Below are positions 38,286 through 47,096 of a stretch of 64,000 bases of DNA, one piece after another. The position numbers and the translations under genes are program-made. The notes beneath the pieces were generated by a model. The model worked only from the letters and a program-made list of their open reading frames with translations. It was not told the DNA's origin and did no database searches. Position 1 is the stretch's first letter; each line of letters starts with the position of its first letter. The stretch covers positions 558,001-622,000 of the forward strand of contig NZ_AP017457.1 in the NCBI RefSeq assembly GCF_002355535.1. The letters are read 5' to 3'. The stretch comes from Aurantimicrobium minutum (GTDB lineage: Bacteria; Actinomycetota; Actinomycetes; Actinomycetales; Microbacteriaceae).

Positions 38286-40154
38286 ATGGCCGACACAGTC
38301 CCATACCGCCCTAAAACGGGTGACATTCCTACTAATCCTGGCGTTTATCGCTTCCAGGATAGTAATGGTCGTGTGTTGTACGTCGGCAAGGCCAAAAATC
38401 TTCGCGCACGTTTAACAAGCTATTTTGCGCCTCTAAACACTCTTCATGAACGTACCCGTCGGATGGTCACCTCTGCAAACAAAGTTGAATGGACTATTGT
38501 CTCGACCGAATTTGAAGCTCTTCAACTGGAATTTACCTGGATCAAAGAGTTTGATCCTCCTTTCAATATTCAATTCAAAGATGACAAGAGCTATCCCTAT
38601 TTAGCAATAACACTCGGTGAGAGAATTCCGCGTGTGATGGTTACGCGAACAAAAAAGATTCCTCATGCTCGGTATTTTGGTCCTTACACAAAAACATGGG
38701 CAATTAGAGAAACTCTTGATTTGTTGCTTCCTGTTTTTCCTGTGCGGACTTGTTCTGAGGGGGTATATAAAAAAGCAGAACGAGCTAAACGCCCTTGTCT
38801 GTTAGGCGATATTGGCCGGTGTGCTGCTCCGTGTGCTGGACGAATCACCCCAGAAGAACATCGATCCTTAGCTTTAGATTTTGCCAATTTCATGACCGGA
38901 AAGAATTCTGATTACATCAAGGAATTGCGCGACAAAATGGGGCGCGCCTCTAAAGAGCAGGACTATGAGTCAGCAGCAAAATTTCGAGACAATATAGTCG
39001 CACTAGAGACAGTTGCTTCAAAGAGTGCTGTAGTTCTCAGCGACGAAGTTGATGCTGATATTTTTGGCATTGCACAAGATGAACTTTCAGCCGCAGTCCA
39101 GATGTTTATTGTTCGAGAAGGTCGCATTCGTGGTGTGCATTCATGGAATGTCGACACTGAACTTGATGTGAACGCAGATGAGCTCATAGATAATATGCTC
39201 CGAACTGCATATGAAACTGAGCTTGTTCCACCAAGATCTATCTATGTTCCAGAAATACCAGAGGACGCTGAAGCCATAACCTCATGGTTAACGAATATTC
39301 GTCATGAACGTACTGAAAATTCCCGACAGACTTCTGTCAAATTGAAACAAGCGCAACGCGGAGACATAGCTGCTTTGGCAAGTACCGTCTCCTTCAATGC
39401 TCAACAGTCTCTAGTGCTGTATAAAACCAAACGACGCAACGATTACGTCTCACGCACTAAAGCTTTAGGGGACATTCAACGAGCTCTTGGGCTGAAAGAT
39501 TCGCCTTTAAGAATTGAATGTTTTGACATTTCTCATCTTGGTGGCACAAAAATAGTTGCAAGCATGGTTGTTTTCGAAGATGGCCTGCCAAAGAAGAGTG
39601 ATTACCGCAAATTCAGCATTGCTCAAGCACGGGACGACACTGATGCGATGAACCAAGTGCTTGCAAGAAGGGCAGCGTATCTAGTTGAGAGTAAGGAAGA
39701 AGCAACATCGCGTTCTAGCTTTTCTTACCCTCCGGGATTATTTCTTGTCGACGGCGCCGGTCCACAAGCTAAAGCTGCCGCACTTGCTCTCGAAGATGCG
39801 GGGATCACAGGCATTCCTGTGGCGGGTCTAGCAAAGCGTCTTGAGGAACTCTGGTTGCCTGATGACAAATTCCCGATCATTCTTCCTCGAAATTCTGAAG
39901 CGTTGTTCCTTTTGCAACAGTTACGTGATGAGGCGCATCGCTTTGCTATTACTTTTCAACGCTCAACACGTAAACGTGACATCTCAACAGTCCTTACTGA
40001 AGTCCCTGGAATGGGACCAGCAAAGGTCAAATCTGTTTTGAAAAGTTTTGGCTCAGTCTCACAGCTAAGAAAAGCAACTGTGGAAGAAATTGCATCCACT
40101 CCACACATTTCGTTGGCTTTAGCTCAGGCAATTAAAGATCATTTATCGAAATAA
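38286..40154 (+). CDS. uvrC: Excinuclease ABC subunit C
   Basis: A 622-residue nuclease that cuts both sides of a lesion. The N-terminal GIY-YIG domain shows [27 protein letters not shown] in part (cores GVYRF and [12 protein letters not shown]), a UVR motif lies near 205-235, the RNase H-like 3' domain has [10 protein letters not shown] and [10 protein letters not shown], and helix-hairpin-helix repeats end the protein ([13 protein letters not shown]). Its last 16 bases overlap the convergent phosphodiesterase gene. Confidence 0.97.
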   Translation: MADTVPYRPKTGDIPTNPGVYRFQDSNGRVLYVGKAKNLRARLTSYFAPLNTLHERTRRMVTSANKVEWTIVSTEFEALQLEFTWIKEFDPPFNIQFKDDKSYPYLAITLGERIPRVMVTRTKKIPHARYFGPYTKTWAIRETLDLLLPVFPVRTCSEGVYKKAERAKRPCLLGDIGRCAAPCAGRITPEEHRSLALDFANFMTGKNSDYIKELRDKMGRASKEQDYESAAKFRDNIVALETVASKSAVVLSDEVDADIFGIAQDELSAAVQMFIVREGRIRGVHSWNVDTELDVNADELIDNMLRTAYETELVPPRSIYVPEIPEDAEAITSWLTNIRHERTENSRQTSVKLKQAQRGDIAALASTVSFNAQQSLVLYKTKRRNDYVSRTKALGDIQRALGLKDSPLRIECFDISHLGGTKIVASMVVFEDGLPKKSDYRKFSIAQARDDTDAMNQVLARRAAYLVESKEEATSRSSFSYPPGLFLVDGAGPQAKAAALALEDAGITGIPVAGLAKRLEELWLPDDKFPIILPRNSEALFLLQQLRDEAHRFAITFQRSTRKRDISTVLTEVPGMGPAKVKSVLKSFGSVSQLRKATVEEIASTPHISLALAQAIKDHLSK

Positions 40155-40861
40155 GTGCTTCTTATTTCCTGCGCAACATCAGTTCTATCAGTCACTATTC
40201 CGTCGACTCCCAAAGAAAATAGTTTCTTCATTTCTTCAGGGTTATTGATTGTCCACACATGAACCTGAACTTGGGCTTCGCGATAAATCTTCATCATTTT
40301 TGGAGAAACCAAATTGATTCCGTAGGCGGAAGTCGGAATTTGAACTGCTTCAAAATTTTTGAGAATGTTCACAGCACGTCTGTGTGCACCCAGTGATGAC
40401 CACACAACGGTGCGTATCATCTCTGCCATTGCAGGGGAGTGTGCTACACCCGGAACTAGTTCCATAGTTCGCTTTCTCCTCTGTGAGCTGAAGGAGGTAA
40501 TAAGAACTCTGTTCTGCGCATTGTGGTTAGAGATGGTTCGAGCTACTGGTTCTTCAGCAGCTGAAGACTTGATATCGATGTTAAAGAGAGTTTGAGGAAA
40601 TGAAGTCAGGGCAGCTTCCAACGTTGGAACATAGGCAGGTAGTTCATCAATACTGAATTCATTGATTTTCCTGCCATAAATCTTGTCATCGTGAAAAAGG
40701 ACTGCAATTCCTTCTTTAGAGGAGTGTGCATCTGTCTCGATAACGTCAGCGCCGAATTCAATCGCTCGTGAAAACGCTTCAAGTGTGTTTGCTGGGCACG
40801 TTTGCCACAGACCTTGGTGCGCCAATATACAGGGACTGGGAAGCTGAGAATATGCGTGCAC
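40139..40861 (-). CDS. Glycerophosphodiester phosphodiesterase family protein
   Basis: A 240-residue GDPD-domain protein, expected to release glycerol-3-phosphate from phospholipid head-group diesters. The active-site His15 stands in AHQG instead of the usual AHRG, and PANTLEAF replaces PENTL.AF; Glu42 and Asp44 (IETDAH) and His57 (LFHDD) are kept, so catalysis is plausible. No signal peptide is visible, so a cytoplasmic enzyme is inferred. The GTG start has TAGCCT 6 bases upstream. It overlaps uvrC by 16 bases tail to tail; glpK at 45.6 kb makes the same product from glycerol. Confidence 0.87.
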   Translation of the reverse strand: MHAYSQLPSPCILAHQGLWQTCPANTLEAFSRAIEFGADVIETDAHSSKEGIAVLFHDDKIYGRKINEFSIDELPAYVPTLEAALTSFPQTLFNIDIKSSAAEEPVARTISNHNAQNRVLITSFSSQRRKRTMELVPGVAHSPAMAEMIRTVVWSSLGAHRRAVNILKNFEAVQIPTSAYGINLVSPKMMKIYREAQVQVHVWTINNPEEMKKLFSLGVDGIVTDRTDVAQEIRSTYFDK

Positions 40862-40873
40862 GGCTCGAGGCTA
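40862..40873 (-). promoter_or_regulatory. Leaderless-type promoter of the GDPD gene
   Basis: On the - strand TAGCCT, 6 bases, GTG. Divergent from the SDR promoter 18 bases away. Confidence 0.6.
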
Positions 40874-40890
40874 ACATCTCAGATGCTTGC

Positions 40891-40896
40891 TAGTCT
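40891..40896 (+). promoter_or_regulatory. Candidate -10 box for the SDR gene
   Basis: TAGTCT on the + strand would start transcription near 40903, leaving a 24-base leader with the AAGGAG ribosome site at 40915-40920. Confidence 0.5.
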
Positions 40897-40926
40897 GCTT
40901 GTTGAGTATTTATGAAGGAGTCTTCT

Positions 40927-41691
40927 GTGTCTAACCCTCTTGCGCCTGGTTCACTTGCAGGAAAACGTGCCCTTGTTACTGGATCTTCCCGCGGCATCGG
41001 TGCTGATACAGTCAACTATTTTGCTGAAGCCGGGGCACAGGTGGTTGTTAACTTCCGAAACAAAGAAGCGCGTGCTCAAAAAATTGTTGATGCAATCATT
41101 TCCAATGGGGGAGAGGCAATTGCCGTTGGAGCAGACCTTACTGACAGGGAGTCTGTTGCTGCAATGTTTGCTCAAGCACAAGAAGCTTTTGGCGGCCTAG
41201 ATATCCTCGTCATGAATGCCTCCGGAGGCATGGAGGCAGGCATGGGCGAGGATTACGCCATGAAACTCAACCGTGATTCTCAAGTAAATCTTCTCTCGGA
41301 AGCACTCAATGTCCTTGCAGATGGCGCTCGTGTGGTGTTCGTGACCAGCCATCAAGCACACTTCATTCGTACTACTCCGACCATGGATGAATATCTTCCT
41401 GTAGCGCTTTCCAAGCGTGCCGGAGAGGATGCCCTTAGGGAGATGATTCCACTGCTCGAAGAGCGTGGAATCGGTTTCACTGTCGTTTCTGGTGACATGA
41501 TTGAAGGCACCATCACTGCTACTTTGCTTGAACGAGCAAATCCTGGCGCGATTAACGCCCGAAAGGAATCAGCAGGAAAGCTTTACAACGTCAGTGAATT
41601 TGCTGCTGAAGTTGCTCTCGCAGCTGTTGAACCTGTTCCCGCTGATCACACCAGGCTCGTTGGAGATGTCAGTTCTTTCGTCGCTGAATAA
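40927..41691 (+). CDS. Short-chain dehydrogenase/reductase family protein with altered active site
   Basis: A 254-residue Rossmann-fold protein. TGSSRGIG at 18-25 binds the nucleotide, MNASGG replaces the usual NNAG, and the basic NFRNKEAR after strand two suggests NADP(H). The catalytic YxxxK has lost its Tyr: Lys163 is preceded by VALS, with Val159 at the Tyr position and Tyr156 three residues too early. Substrate unknown; the enzyme may use a different acid or be non-catalytic. Start GTG 40927 lies 6 bases after AAGGAG; an in-frame ATG at 40912 precedes that site and is less likely. It shares one base with the Nudix gene. Confidence 0.85.
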   Translation: MSNPLAPGSLAGKRALVTGSSRGIGADTVNYFAEAGAQVVVNFRNKEARAQKIVDAIISNGGEAIAVGADLTDRESVAAMFAQAQEAFGGLDILVMNASGGMEAGMGEDYAMKLNRDSQVNLLSEALNVLADGARVVFVTSHQAHFIRTTPTMDEYLPVALSKRAGEDALREMIPLLEERGIGFTVVSGDMIEGTITATLLERANPGAINARKESAGKLYNVSEFAAEVALAAVEPVPADHTRLVGDVSSFVAE

Positions 41692-42152
41692 TGATGTCAA
41701 GACCTGCACATAGGCGCGTTTCTCGCGTTATTTTGCTTGATCCTGAGGATCGTTTCCTTCTGCTCAAAACACATTCCCCGAATCTACTTGTGCCCAGAAC
41801 TCGTTGGATTACACCAGGTGGGGGAGTAGAGGACCACGAGAGTCACGCAGAAGGTGCTATACGTGAGCTCTTTGAAGAGACAGGTTTGCTCATTGAAAGT
41901 GTGGGCGATCCAATTTGGGCCATTAGTAGCGAATCAGTTTTTAATGATGGTCATGTACAAACCACTTACAGTGAATTTTTTGTTGTGCACACCGATAACT
42001 TCCAGCCGGTTAACGACAACTGGATGGCAAACGAGTTTCTAGACATTTCCGACATTCGCTGGTGGACGAAACCTGAGTTGGCTTCATCCAGCGAAAAATA
42101 TTCGCCTGAACCTCTTTTTGAGCTCATCGATAAAGCTATCGCGCTCAGATAA
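41691..42152 (+). CDS. Nudix hydrolase
   Basis: A 153-residue protein with a complete Nudix box at residues 44-66 (G-x5-E-x7-REL-x-EETG-L), which binds Mg and cleaves nucleoside-diphosphate-linked substrates. The substrate is not predictable; the WITPGGGVEDHE context is like small housekeeping-type Nudix proteins. It shares one base with the SDR stop, so the two form an operon, and its own stop lies in the stem of a strong terminator. Confidence 0.9.
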   Translation: MMSRPAHRRVSRVILLDPEDRFLLLKTHSPNLLVPRTRWITPGGGVEDHESHAEGAIRELFEETGLLIESVGDPIWAISSESVFNDGHVQTTYSEFFVVHTDNFQPVNDNWMANEFLDISDIRWWTKPELASSSEKYSPEPLFELIDKAIALR

Positions 42153-42190
42153 GAAGAAAGGCCCTGGAATAAACCAGGGCCTTTCTTCTT
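42151..42190. terminator. Bidirectional terminator between Nudix and HdeD-like genes
   Basis: AAGAAGAAAGGCCCTGG (42151-42167) pairs with CCAGGGCCTTTCTTCTT (42174-42190), a perfect 17-bp stem with loop AATAAA; U-rich on both strands, so it can end both convergent genes. Confidence 0.92.
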
Positions 42191-42198
42191 CGATATTT

Positions 42199-42798
42199 CT
42201 AGATACCGGCCTTTTTGGCCTGTACACCGATCACGATTGCTCCAATTACCTGGATGATTGCAAGTGCAATCAAGAAAATTCCGGCAACCATTGTCAGAAC
42301 AGCGACACCACCGAGCGGCACAAAGAGCATGACGATACCGGCCACAATGCCGATAATTCCTGCAAAGATTGCGAAACCGCGCGAGGCAGCACGTCCAGAC
42401 TCGATAAGAGTCGCGATTCCATCGAGGATCCAAGAAAGACCGATCAGAATTCCAAGCAACTCAAGCGATGTTCCTGGGTTTCTCATTGCGAAGATACCTA
42501 CGACTATAAGAAGAATGCCCAAAACAATACTGAGTACGCGTCCACCAGCAGTGAGGCCCGGGGCAAAGATTCCGACTACGAGACGAACTAGTCCACGGAT
42601 CAGGAAGTACAGACCAAGCAATACCGCAATGACCAGAAGGGTCGCTCCGGGCCAAGCGAGGATCATGCCTCCAAATAAACCGGCTAGAACTGCACCGATC
42701 CAGAGACCAGTCTGAATAACTTTTACTGCTTGTTTAGAGTTTTCGTGGCCATCTCCGTAGAAGGCAAAACCCTGAAGATCTGGGGTTGGGGTAGACAT
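42199..42798 (-). CDS. HdeD-like membrane protein (DUF308)
   Basis: A 199-residue protein with a short hydrophilic N-terminus (MSTPTPDLQGF) and about six hydrophobic helices in pairs, including LLVIAVLLGLYFLIRGLVRL and a near-repeat later in the chain. This matches the HdeD/DUF308 family, linked in E. coli to acid resistance; the role here is unknown. ATG 42798 is preceded by AAGGAG. TATAGT on the - strand at 42837-42832 is a likely -10 box. Confidence 0.82.
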   Translation of the reverse strand: MSTPTPDLQGFAFYGDGHENSKQAVKVIQTGLWIGAVLAGLFGGMILAWPGATLLVIAVLLGLYFLIRGLVRLVVGIFAPGLTAGGRVLSIVLGILLIVVGIFAMRNPGTSLELLGILIGLSWILDGIATLIESGRAASRGFAIFAGIIGIVAGIVMLFVPLGGVAVLTMVAGIFLIALAIIQVIGAIVIGVQAKKAGI

Positions 42799-42831
42799 GT
42801 TTCTCCTTAATTTCGCGATAATCGCCTTCAC

Positions 42832-42837
42832 ACTATA
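42832..42837 (-). promoter_or_regulatory. Candidate -10 box of the HdeD-like gene
   Basis: TATAGT on the - strand, 33 bases before the ATG, close to the TATAAT consensus. Confidence 0.45.
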
Positions 42838-43116
42838 AAGCTGTTTGAGGAACACAACTGGGATTTCGCGCTGATTTTGAGTTACAACAGGTGTTTCTAC
42901 CTTCCAAATATTTTTATGTCAGTCGCAACAATGTAAAAGGTGAAACTCGATCAAAACAATGCTGAAAACTTCATTCAGGTACCAGAGAGTGCTTCAGGAT
43001 CAGAAATTCAGTGCTATTACTCCTGTTGTATTGGGGTTGGCTTGAGAGATCACCAAACTGTCTATAAAGCGGATAATACACATTATGTCAGTTCATTCTT
43101 AGACTATTACATCCCC

Positions 43117-43128
43117 TACGCTAAAGAG
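43117..43128 (+). promoter_or_regulatory. Leaderless-type promoter of the first MFS gene
   Basis: TACGCT, 6 bases, GTG at 43129. This decides the start against a longer open frame. Confidence 0.55.
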
Positions 43129-44340
43129 GTGAGCAAACAGAGAATCTCGGGCAGAACCTGGTACTGGCTTACATTCGCGGCTTTTGGAGTGCAGGGTCTC
43201 TATTTCTCTACTTGGGTCAGCAGAACTCCAGAAATACAAAAGCTACTGAATTTAGACACAGCCCAGATGGGTTTATTTACCCTCGCGATGGCATTAGGTT
43301 CACTTTCAGGCTTACTTATTAGTGGTCCTATCATTGCCAGATTTGGGACAAGAATTGTCCTCATTTGTGCATATTCAGCAGGAGCAGTCTTTCTAGCAGC
43401 TCTCGGCTTATTTGCTGAGTTAGGGGCGCTTCCCCTGTCAACAATTGCGATTGTTCTGGTTGGCCTTTCTGGTGGATCAGGTGGCCTTGCAATCAATATC
43501 GAGGGCGCAAATGTTGACCGTGAATCACCAAAGAGTCTCCTCCCCTCGTTACACGGGGCATTTAGCCTTGGTTCATTGTTAGGTGGCGCCATTGGAACCA
43601 TTGCAATCGTTGCAGGAATAAGCGTCTTTACTAACTTCCTGGTTATGTCAGTCCTGGTATTGATAGTCACTCTTGTTGTATGCACACCACTTCCCAGAAC
43701 CTCTGGGAAGCATGTTCATGATGATATGAATACTGAAGAAATTCAGACAGTAGCAACTGCACGAGATCGTCGTCGGGTTTGGCGCGAACCACAGACCCTT
43801 ATGGTTGCTTTCATTGTGATTGGCTTTAATCTCGCGGAAGGAACGGCAAGCACTTGGCTTCCCATCGCGCTTGTGGATGCTGGACTGTCAGCGGCGATTG
43901 CTACAGCTTCTTACACTGTTTTTGCTGGAGCAATGGCAGTAGGACGCCTTTCTGGCGGACCGATAGTTGACAAGTTAGGGCGTTCTAAGGCCCTGCTGGC
44001 ATTCGCCGCAATAACCGCACTGGGTATTCTCATCGTGATTTTAACAGGATGGGTTGCACTCCCCTTGGTTGGAGCTGCTTTGTGGGGCCTTGGAAATTCA
44101 ATTGGTTTCCCCCTGTGCGTCTCTGCAGTTTCAGAAGATTCGCGATTGGCTGGCACACGTGTTGGGGTCCTCGTTATCGCGAGTAACACTTCGGGTATTG
44201 CTGGTCCCCCGCTTCTGGGTTTCATTGGTCAGGTTGCGGGTCTTTTTACAGCATTCCTCGTGCCATTCTTCCTTCTGCTTTCTGGAATGTTATTCAATAA
44301 AGCAACAAGGCCCCACAAAGTTGTCGACGCGCGTCGATAG
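43129..44340 (+). CDS. MFS transporter, YbjJ-like (first of a tandem pair)
   Basis: A 403-residue protein with about twelve hydrophobic helices. MFS loop motifs are visible as SGPIIARFGTR (between helices 2 and 3) and SGGPIVDKLGRSKAL (between helices 8 and 9). INIEGANVDRESPKSLLPSL followed by HGAFSLG is nearly repeated in the next gene, showing a tandem duplication. Substrate unknown. I chose GTG 43129 because the first helix (YWLTFAAFGVQGLYF) begins 10 residues later and a promoter box precedes it. Confidence 0.87.
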   Translation: MSKQRISGRTWYWLTFAAFGVQGLYFSTWVSRTPEIQKLLNLDTAQMGLFTLAMALGSLSGLLISGPIIARFGTRIVLICAYSAGAVFLAALGLFAELGALPLSTIAIVLVGLSGGSGGLAINIEGANVDRESPKSLLPSLHGAFSLGSLLGGAIGTIAIVAGISVFTNFLVMSVLVLIVTLVVCTPLPRTSGKHVHDDMNTEEIQTVATARDRRRVWREPQTLMVAFIVIGFNLAEGTASTWLPIALVDAGLSAAIATASYTVFAGAMAVGRLSGGPIVDKLGRSKALLAFAAITALGILIVILTGWVALPLVGAALWGLGNSIGFPLCVSAVSEDSRLAGTRVGVLVIASNTSGIAGPPLLGFIGQVAGLFTAFLVPFFLLLSGMLFNKATRPHKVVDARR

Positions 44341-44360
44341 ATGTGATTCAATACATCTAT
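44337..44360. repeat. Inverted repeat over the start of the second MFS gene
   Basis: ATAGATGT (44337-44344), spacer GATTCAAT, ACATCTAT (44353-44360), a perfect 8-bp inverted repeat whose right arm includes the first two bases of the ATG. A 14-base palindrome TCGACGCGCGTCGA (44324-44337) directly precedes it. Could be an operator or an mRNA hairpin masking the start. Confidence 0.6.
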
Positions 44361-45552
44361 GAACACTGTCGTTCCACAGGTTAAATCGTTACGCGCGCAA
44401 GCAGTCATCCTTTTTTTATACTTTTTCGTTTTCGGTGTCGGCGGCGCTTCCTGGCTGGTCAGACTGCCAGATGTTCGAAGTTTCATTGATGTCTCTACGT
44501 CAATTTTGGGATGGGTTCTTTTTGCCGGCTCCGTAGGGGCAATGACTGCACTCATTGCCTCTGGTCGATTCGTTGCAAGATTTGGTGCTCGCACCGCCGT
44601 AGTAGTTGGTTTTACAACACTTGGAATCGGGCAAGTTGTCCAAGCGCTCTCCCTTATTGAAGGATCGGCTGTTGGTGTTGCTGTCGGTGGACTTATTGCA
44701 GGATTGGGATACGGTATCGGGGATGTCGGCATCAACGTAGAGGGTGCAGAACTAGAAAAACTCCGAGGCAAGAGCCTACTTCCCCAGCTTCATGGCGCCT
44801 ATAGCTTGGGTGCACTCGCTGGAGCCGGCATAGGAACCTTGGCCATCGTCACGAATTTCTCCCTAGTTATCCAAATGATTGTTATTGCAGTTATTACAAC
44901 TGCGATTGCATGGTTCACTTACAGGAATCTTCCTCTGTCCACGGGACGAACCCATGTTTCCAGCAGCGAGAAACAAGCACATCGTGAGCCAGTCGTGCTG
45001 TCCAAACGAATTGTGTTTCTGGGTCTTGGAATCATGGGGTTATCACTTGCCGAAGGTGGCTCGAATGACTGGTTAGCTCTATCAGTTGTTGACGACTACG
45101 GTCTTGATACAACAACTGCAGGTATCACATTTGCAATCATGACTCTGGCCATGGTAATTACTCGATTCTCTGGCGGTCGTTTAGTGGATCGATTTGGACG
45201 AGTATTCGCATTGCGCGTGTTGGGAACTGCTGGCGTTATCGGAATTTTGCTAGTCATCCTCTCCCCCACAATTTATTTGGCTTGGCTAGGAGCTGCTCTT
45301 TGGGGTGCGGGCGTTGCTCTGGGATTCCCTTTGTTTATTTCAGCTGCAGCCGACGGAGAAAATTCATCCCAACGCGTAGCAACTGTCACAGCTTTTGGAT
45401 ATGCCGCGTTTTTAGTAGGTCCTCCCCTTTTGGGATTTATCGGTCAGGCGTGGGGACTTCTCAACATGTTCTATTTACTCGCTTTATTTGTAGCTTGTGC
45501 GGTTTTTTTCGCAGGTGCAGCAAAGCCTTTAGAGCCACAAAAAAATCAGTAA
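44359..45552 (+). CDS. MFS transporter, YbjJ-like (second of a tandem pair)
   Basis: A 397-residue, twelve-helix transporter paralogous to the gene before it: INVEGAELEKLRGKSLLPQL and HGAYSLG align with the first copy, as do ARFGAR and SGGRLVDRFGRVFAL. Divergence between copies is considerable, so the duplication is old. No Shine-Dalgarno is seen before ATG; instead an inverted repeat covers the start. glpK follows after 29 bases with its own promoter box. Substrate unknown; a functional link with glycerol is possible but unproven. Confidence 0.87.
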   Translation: MNTVVPQVKSLRAQAVILFLYFFVFGVGGASWLVRLPDVRSFIDVSTSILGWVLFAGSVGAMTALIASGRFVARFGARTAVVVGFTTLGIGQVVQALSLIEGSAVGVAVGGLIAGLGYGIGDVGINVEGAELEKLRGKSLLPQLHGAYSLGALAGAGIGTLAIVTNFSLVIQMIVIAVITTAIAWFTYRNLPLSTGRTHVSSSEKQAHREPVVLSKRIVFLGLGIMGLSLAEGGSNDWLALSVVDDYGLDTTTAGITFAIMTLAMVITRFSGGRLVDRFGRVFALRVLGTAGVIGILLVILSPTIYLAWLGAALWGAGVALGFPLFISAAADGENSSQRVATVTAFGYAAFLVGPPLLGFIGQAWGLLNMFYLLALFVACAVFFAGAAKPLEPQKNQ

Positions 45553-45569
45553 TTTACAGTCTTTACTGA

Positions 45570-45581
45570 TAGTTTTCAGCC
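45570..45581 (+). promoter_or_regulatory. Leaderless-type promoter of glpK
   Basis: TAGTTT, 6 bases, ATG of glpK; no ribosome site in between. Confidence 0.5.
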
Positions 45582-47096
45582 ATGAGTGACTCTTATGTTC
45601 TTGCCATCGACAACGGAACGACCAGTACACGAGCAATAGTTTTCGATCGCATGGGTAATAAATGCGGCACTGGACAGTTAGAGACGACTCAAATCTTTCC
45701 TCACAGTGGATGGGTGGAGCACGACCCCCAGGAAATTTGGGCAAATACAAAAAAGGTCATTGAGCTTGCTGTCGAAGATGCAGGGGTAAAACCGGTGCAG
45801 ATCCGCGCGATTGGTATTACAAACCAGCGTGAAACAACAGTTATTTGGGATAAAGAAACTGGCCTCCCGCTCTACAACGCGATTGTCTGGCAAGACACGA
45901 GAACTCAACAATTAGTTGATCGTCTAGCCGCAAATGCTGATGGTTCTTTTGATTTCAATAAGCTCAAAGAAAAAACGGGATTGCCTCTAGCTTCCTATTT
46001 CTCTGCCACGAAAATTATGTGGATTTTTGAGAATGTTCCTCATGCTCGTAAATTAGCGGCGCAAAACAAGCTCGCGTTTGGCACTATCGATTCTTGGTTG
46101 CTCTGGAATCTCACCGGCGTCCATGCAACTGATGTAACTAATGCTTCTCGGACACTTTTGATGAATCTTCACACACTTAAATGGGATGCGGAATTACTGA
46201 GATTCTTTGATATTCCTCAAGAAATACTGCCGGAGATTAAATCTTCTTCTGAAATATATGGGATTTCACAAGAGGTTCTTCCTGGTGTGCCAGTATCAGG
46301 AATTCTTGGAGATCAGCAAGCAGCCACTTTTGGCCAAGCAGCGTTTTCCTCTGGAGAAGCTAAGAACACTTACGGAACTGGTAATTTTCTGATTTTTAAC
46401 ACCGGGCACGACATTGTGCATTCACGTAATGGTCTTCTCACAACTGTTGCTTATAAGTTGGGAGAACAACCTGCCAATTACGCTTTAGAGGGCTCAATAG
46501 CGGTAACCGGGTCTCTGATTCAATGGTTGCGTGACAACCTCGGCATAATCTCGAGTGCAAGTGAAATCGAGGAATTGGCTTCAAGCGTTGAAGACAACGG
46601 GGGCGCATATTTTGTTCCCGCGTTTAGTGGTTTATTCGCCCCACACTGGAGACCTGACGCGCGAGGAGTCATCGTCGGTCTCACCCGCTATGTCAACAAA
46701 GCACATATTGCACGTGCAGCTTTGGAAGCAGTTGCATTCCAGACTCGAGAAGTTCTTGATGCTACAAATGCAGATACAGGTCTTCCACTCAAAGAAGTAC
46801 GGGTTGATGGTGGGATGATTGCCAACAATTTGTTAATGCAGTTCCAAGCAGACATTCTGGGTGTTCCCGTCGTGAGACCGGTCATTGCAGAAACAACAGC
46901 ACTCGGAGCAGCCTATGCTGCTGGTTTAGCAGTTGGTTATTGGCAGAGCACTGATGAACTTCGATCCCTGTGGCAAGAACAATCTAGGTGGGAACCTAGA
47001 TTCTCCGAGGAGGAGAGATCCCGTCGTCTGCGTGTGTGGAACAAAGCAGTAGAGAAGAGTCTGAACTGGGTAGATATTGACTCTCCGCAAAATTAA
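45582..47096 (+). CDS. glpK: Glycerol kinase
   Basis: A 504-residue FGGY kinase, glycerol + ATP to glycerol-3-phosphate. [13 protein letters not shown] at residue 10 is the phosphate motif, [15 protein letters not shown] the glycerol motif, and [10 protein letters not shown] with YGTGNFL the C-terminal ATP motif. No glpF or glpD lies beside it. Its stop overlaps the convergent trpD stop by 4 bases with no terminator. Confidence 0.97.
   Translation: MSDSYVLAIDNGTTSTRAIVFDRMGNKCGTGQLETTQIFPHSGWVEHDPQEIWANTKKVIELAVEDAGVKPVQIRAIGITNQRETTVIWDKETGLPLYNAIVWQDTRTQQLVDRLAANADGSFDFNKLKEKTGLPLASYFSATKIMWIFENVPHARKLAAQNKLAFGTIDSWLLWNLTGVHATDVTNASRTLLMNLHTLKWDAELLRFFDIPQEILPEIKSSSEIYGISQEVLPGVPVSGILGDQQAATFGQAAFSSGEAKNTYGTGNFLIFNTGHDIVHSRNGLLTTVAYKLGEQPANYALEGSIAVTGSLIQWLRDNLGIISSASEIEELASSVEDNGGAYFVPAFSGLFAPHWRPDARGVIVGLTRYVNKAHIARAALEAVAFQTREVLDATNADTGLPLKEVRVDGGMIANNLLMQFQADILGVPVVRPVIAETTALGAAYAAGLAVGYWQSTDELRSLWQEQSRWEPRFSEEERSRRLRVWNKAVEKSLNWVDIDSPQN

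Larger units (their letters stand above)
42799..43128. other. 330-bp intergenic region before the first MFS gene
   Basis: Divergent spacer with the HdeD promoter box at its left end and, toward the MFS gene, an inverted repeat ATAAT-N4-ATTAT (43073-43086) about 30 bases upstream of the TACGCT box. The MFS reading frame is open back to 42940, but that extension is rich in Cys, Tyr and polar residues and has no ribosome site, so I treat it as non-coding. Confidence 0.5.

Noticed and set aside
40139-47096. The 40-47 kb segment as a mobile island
   Set aside because: No integrase, transposase, tRNA junction or direct repeats are visible, and base composition and spacing resemble the flanking genes.
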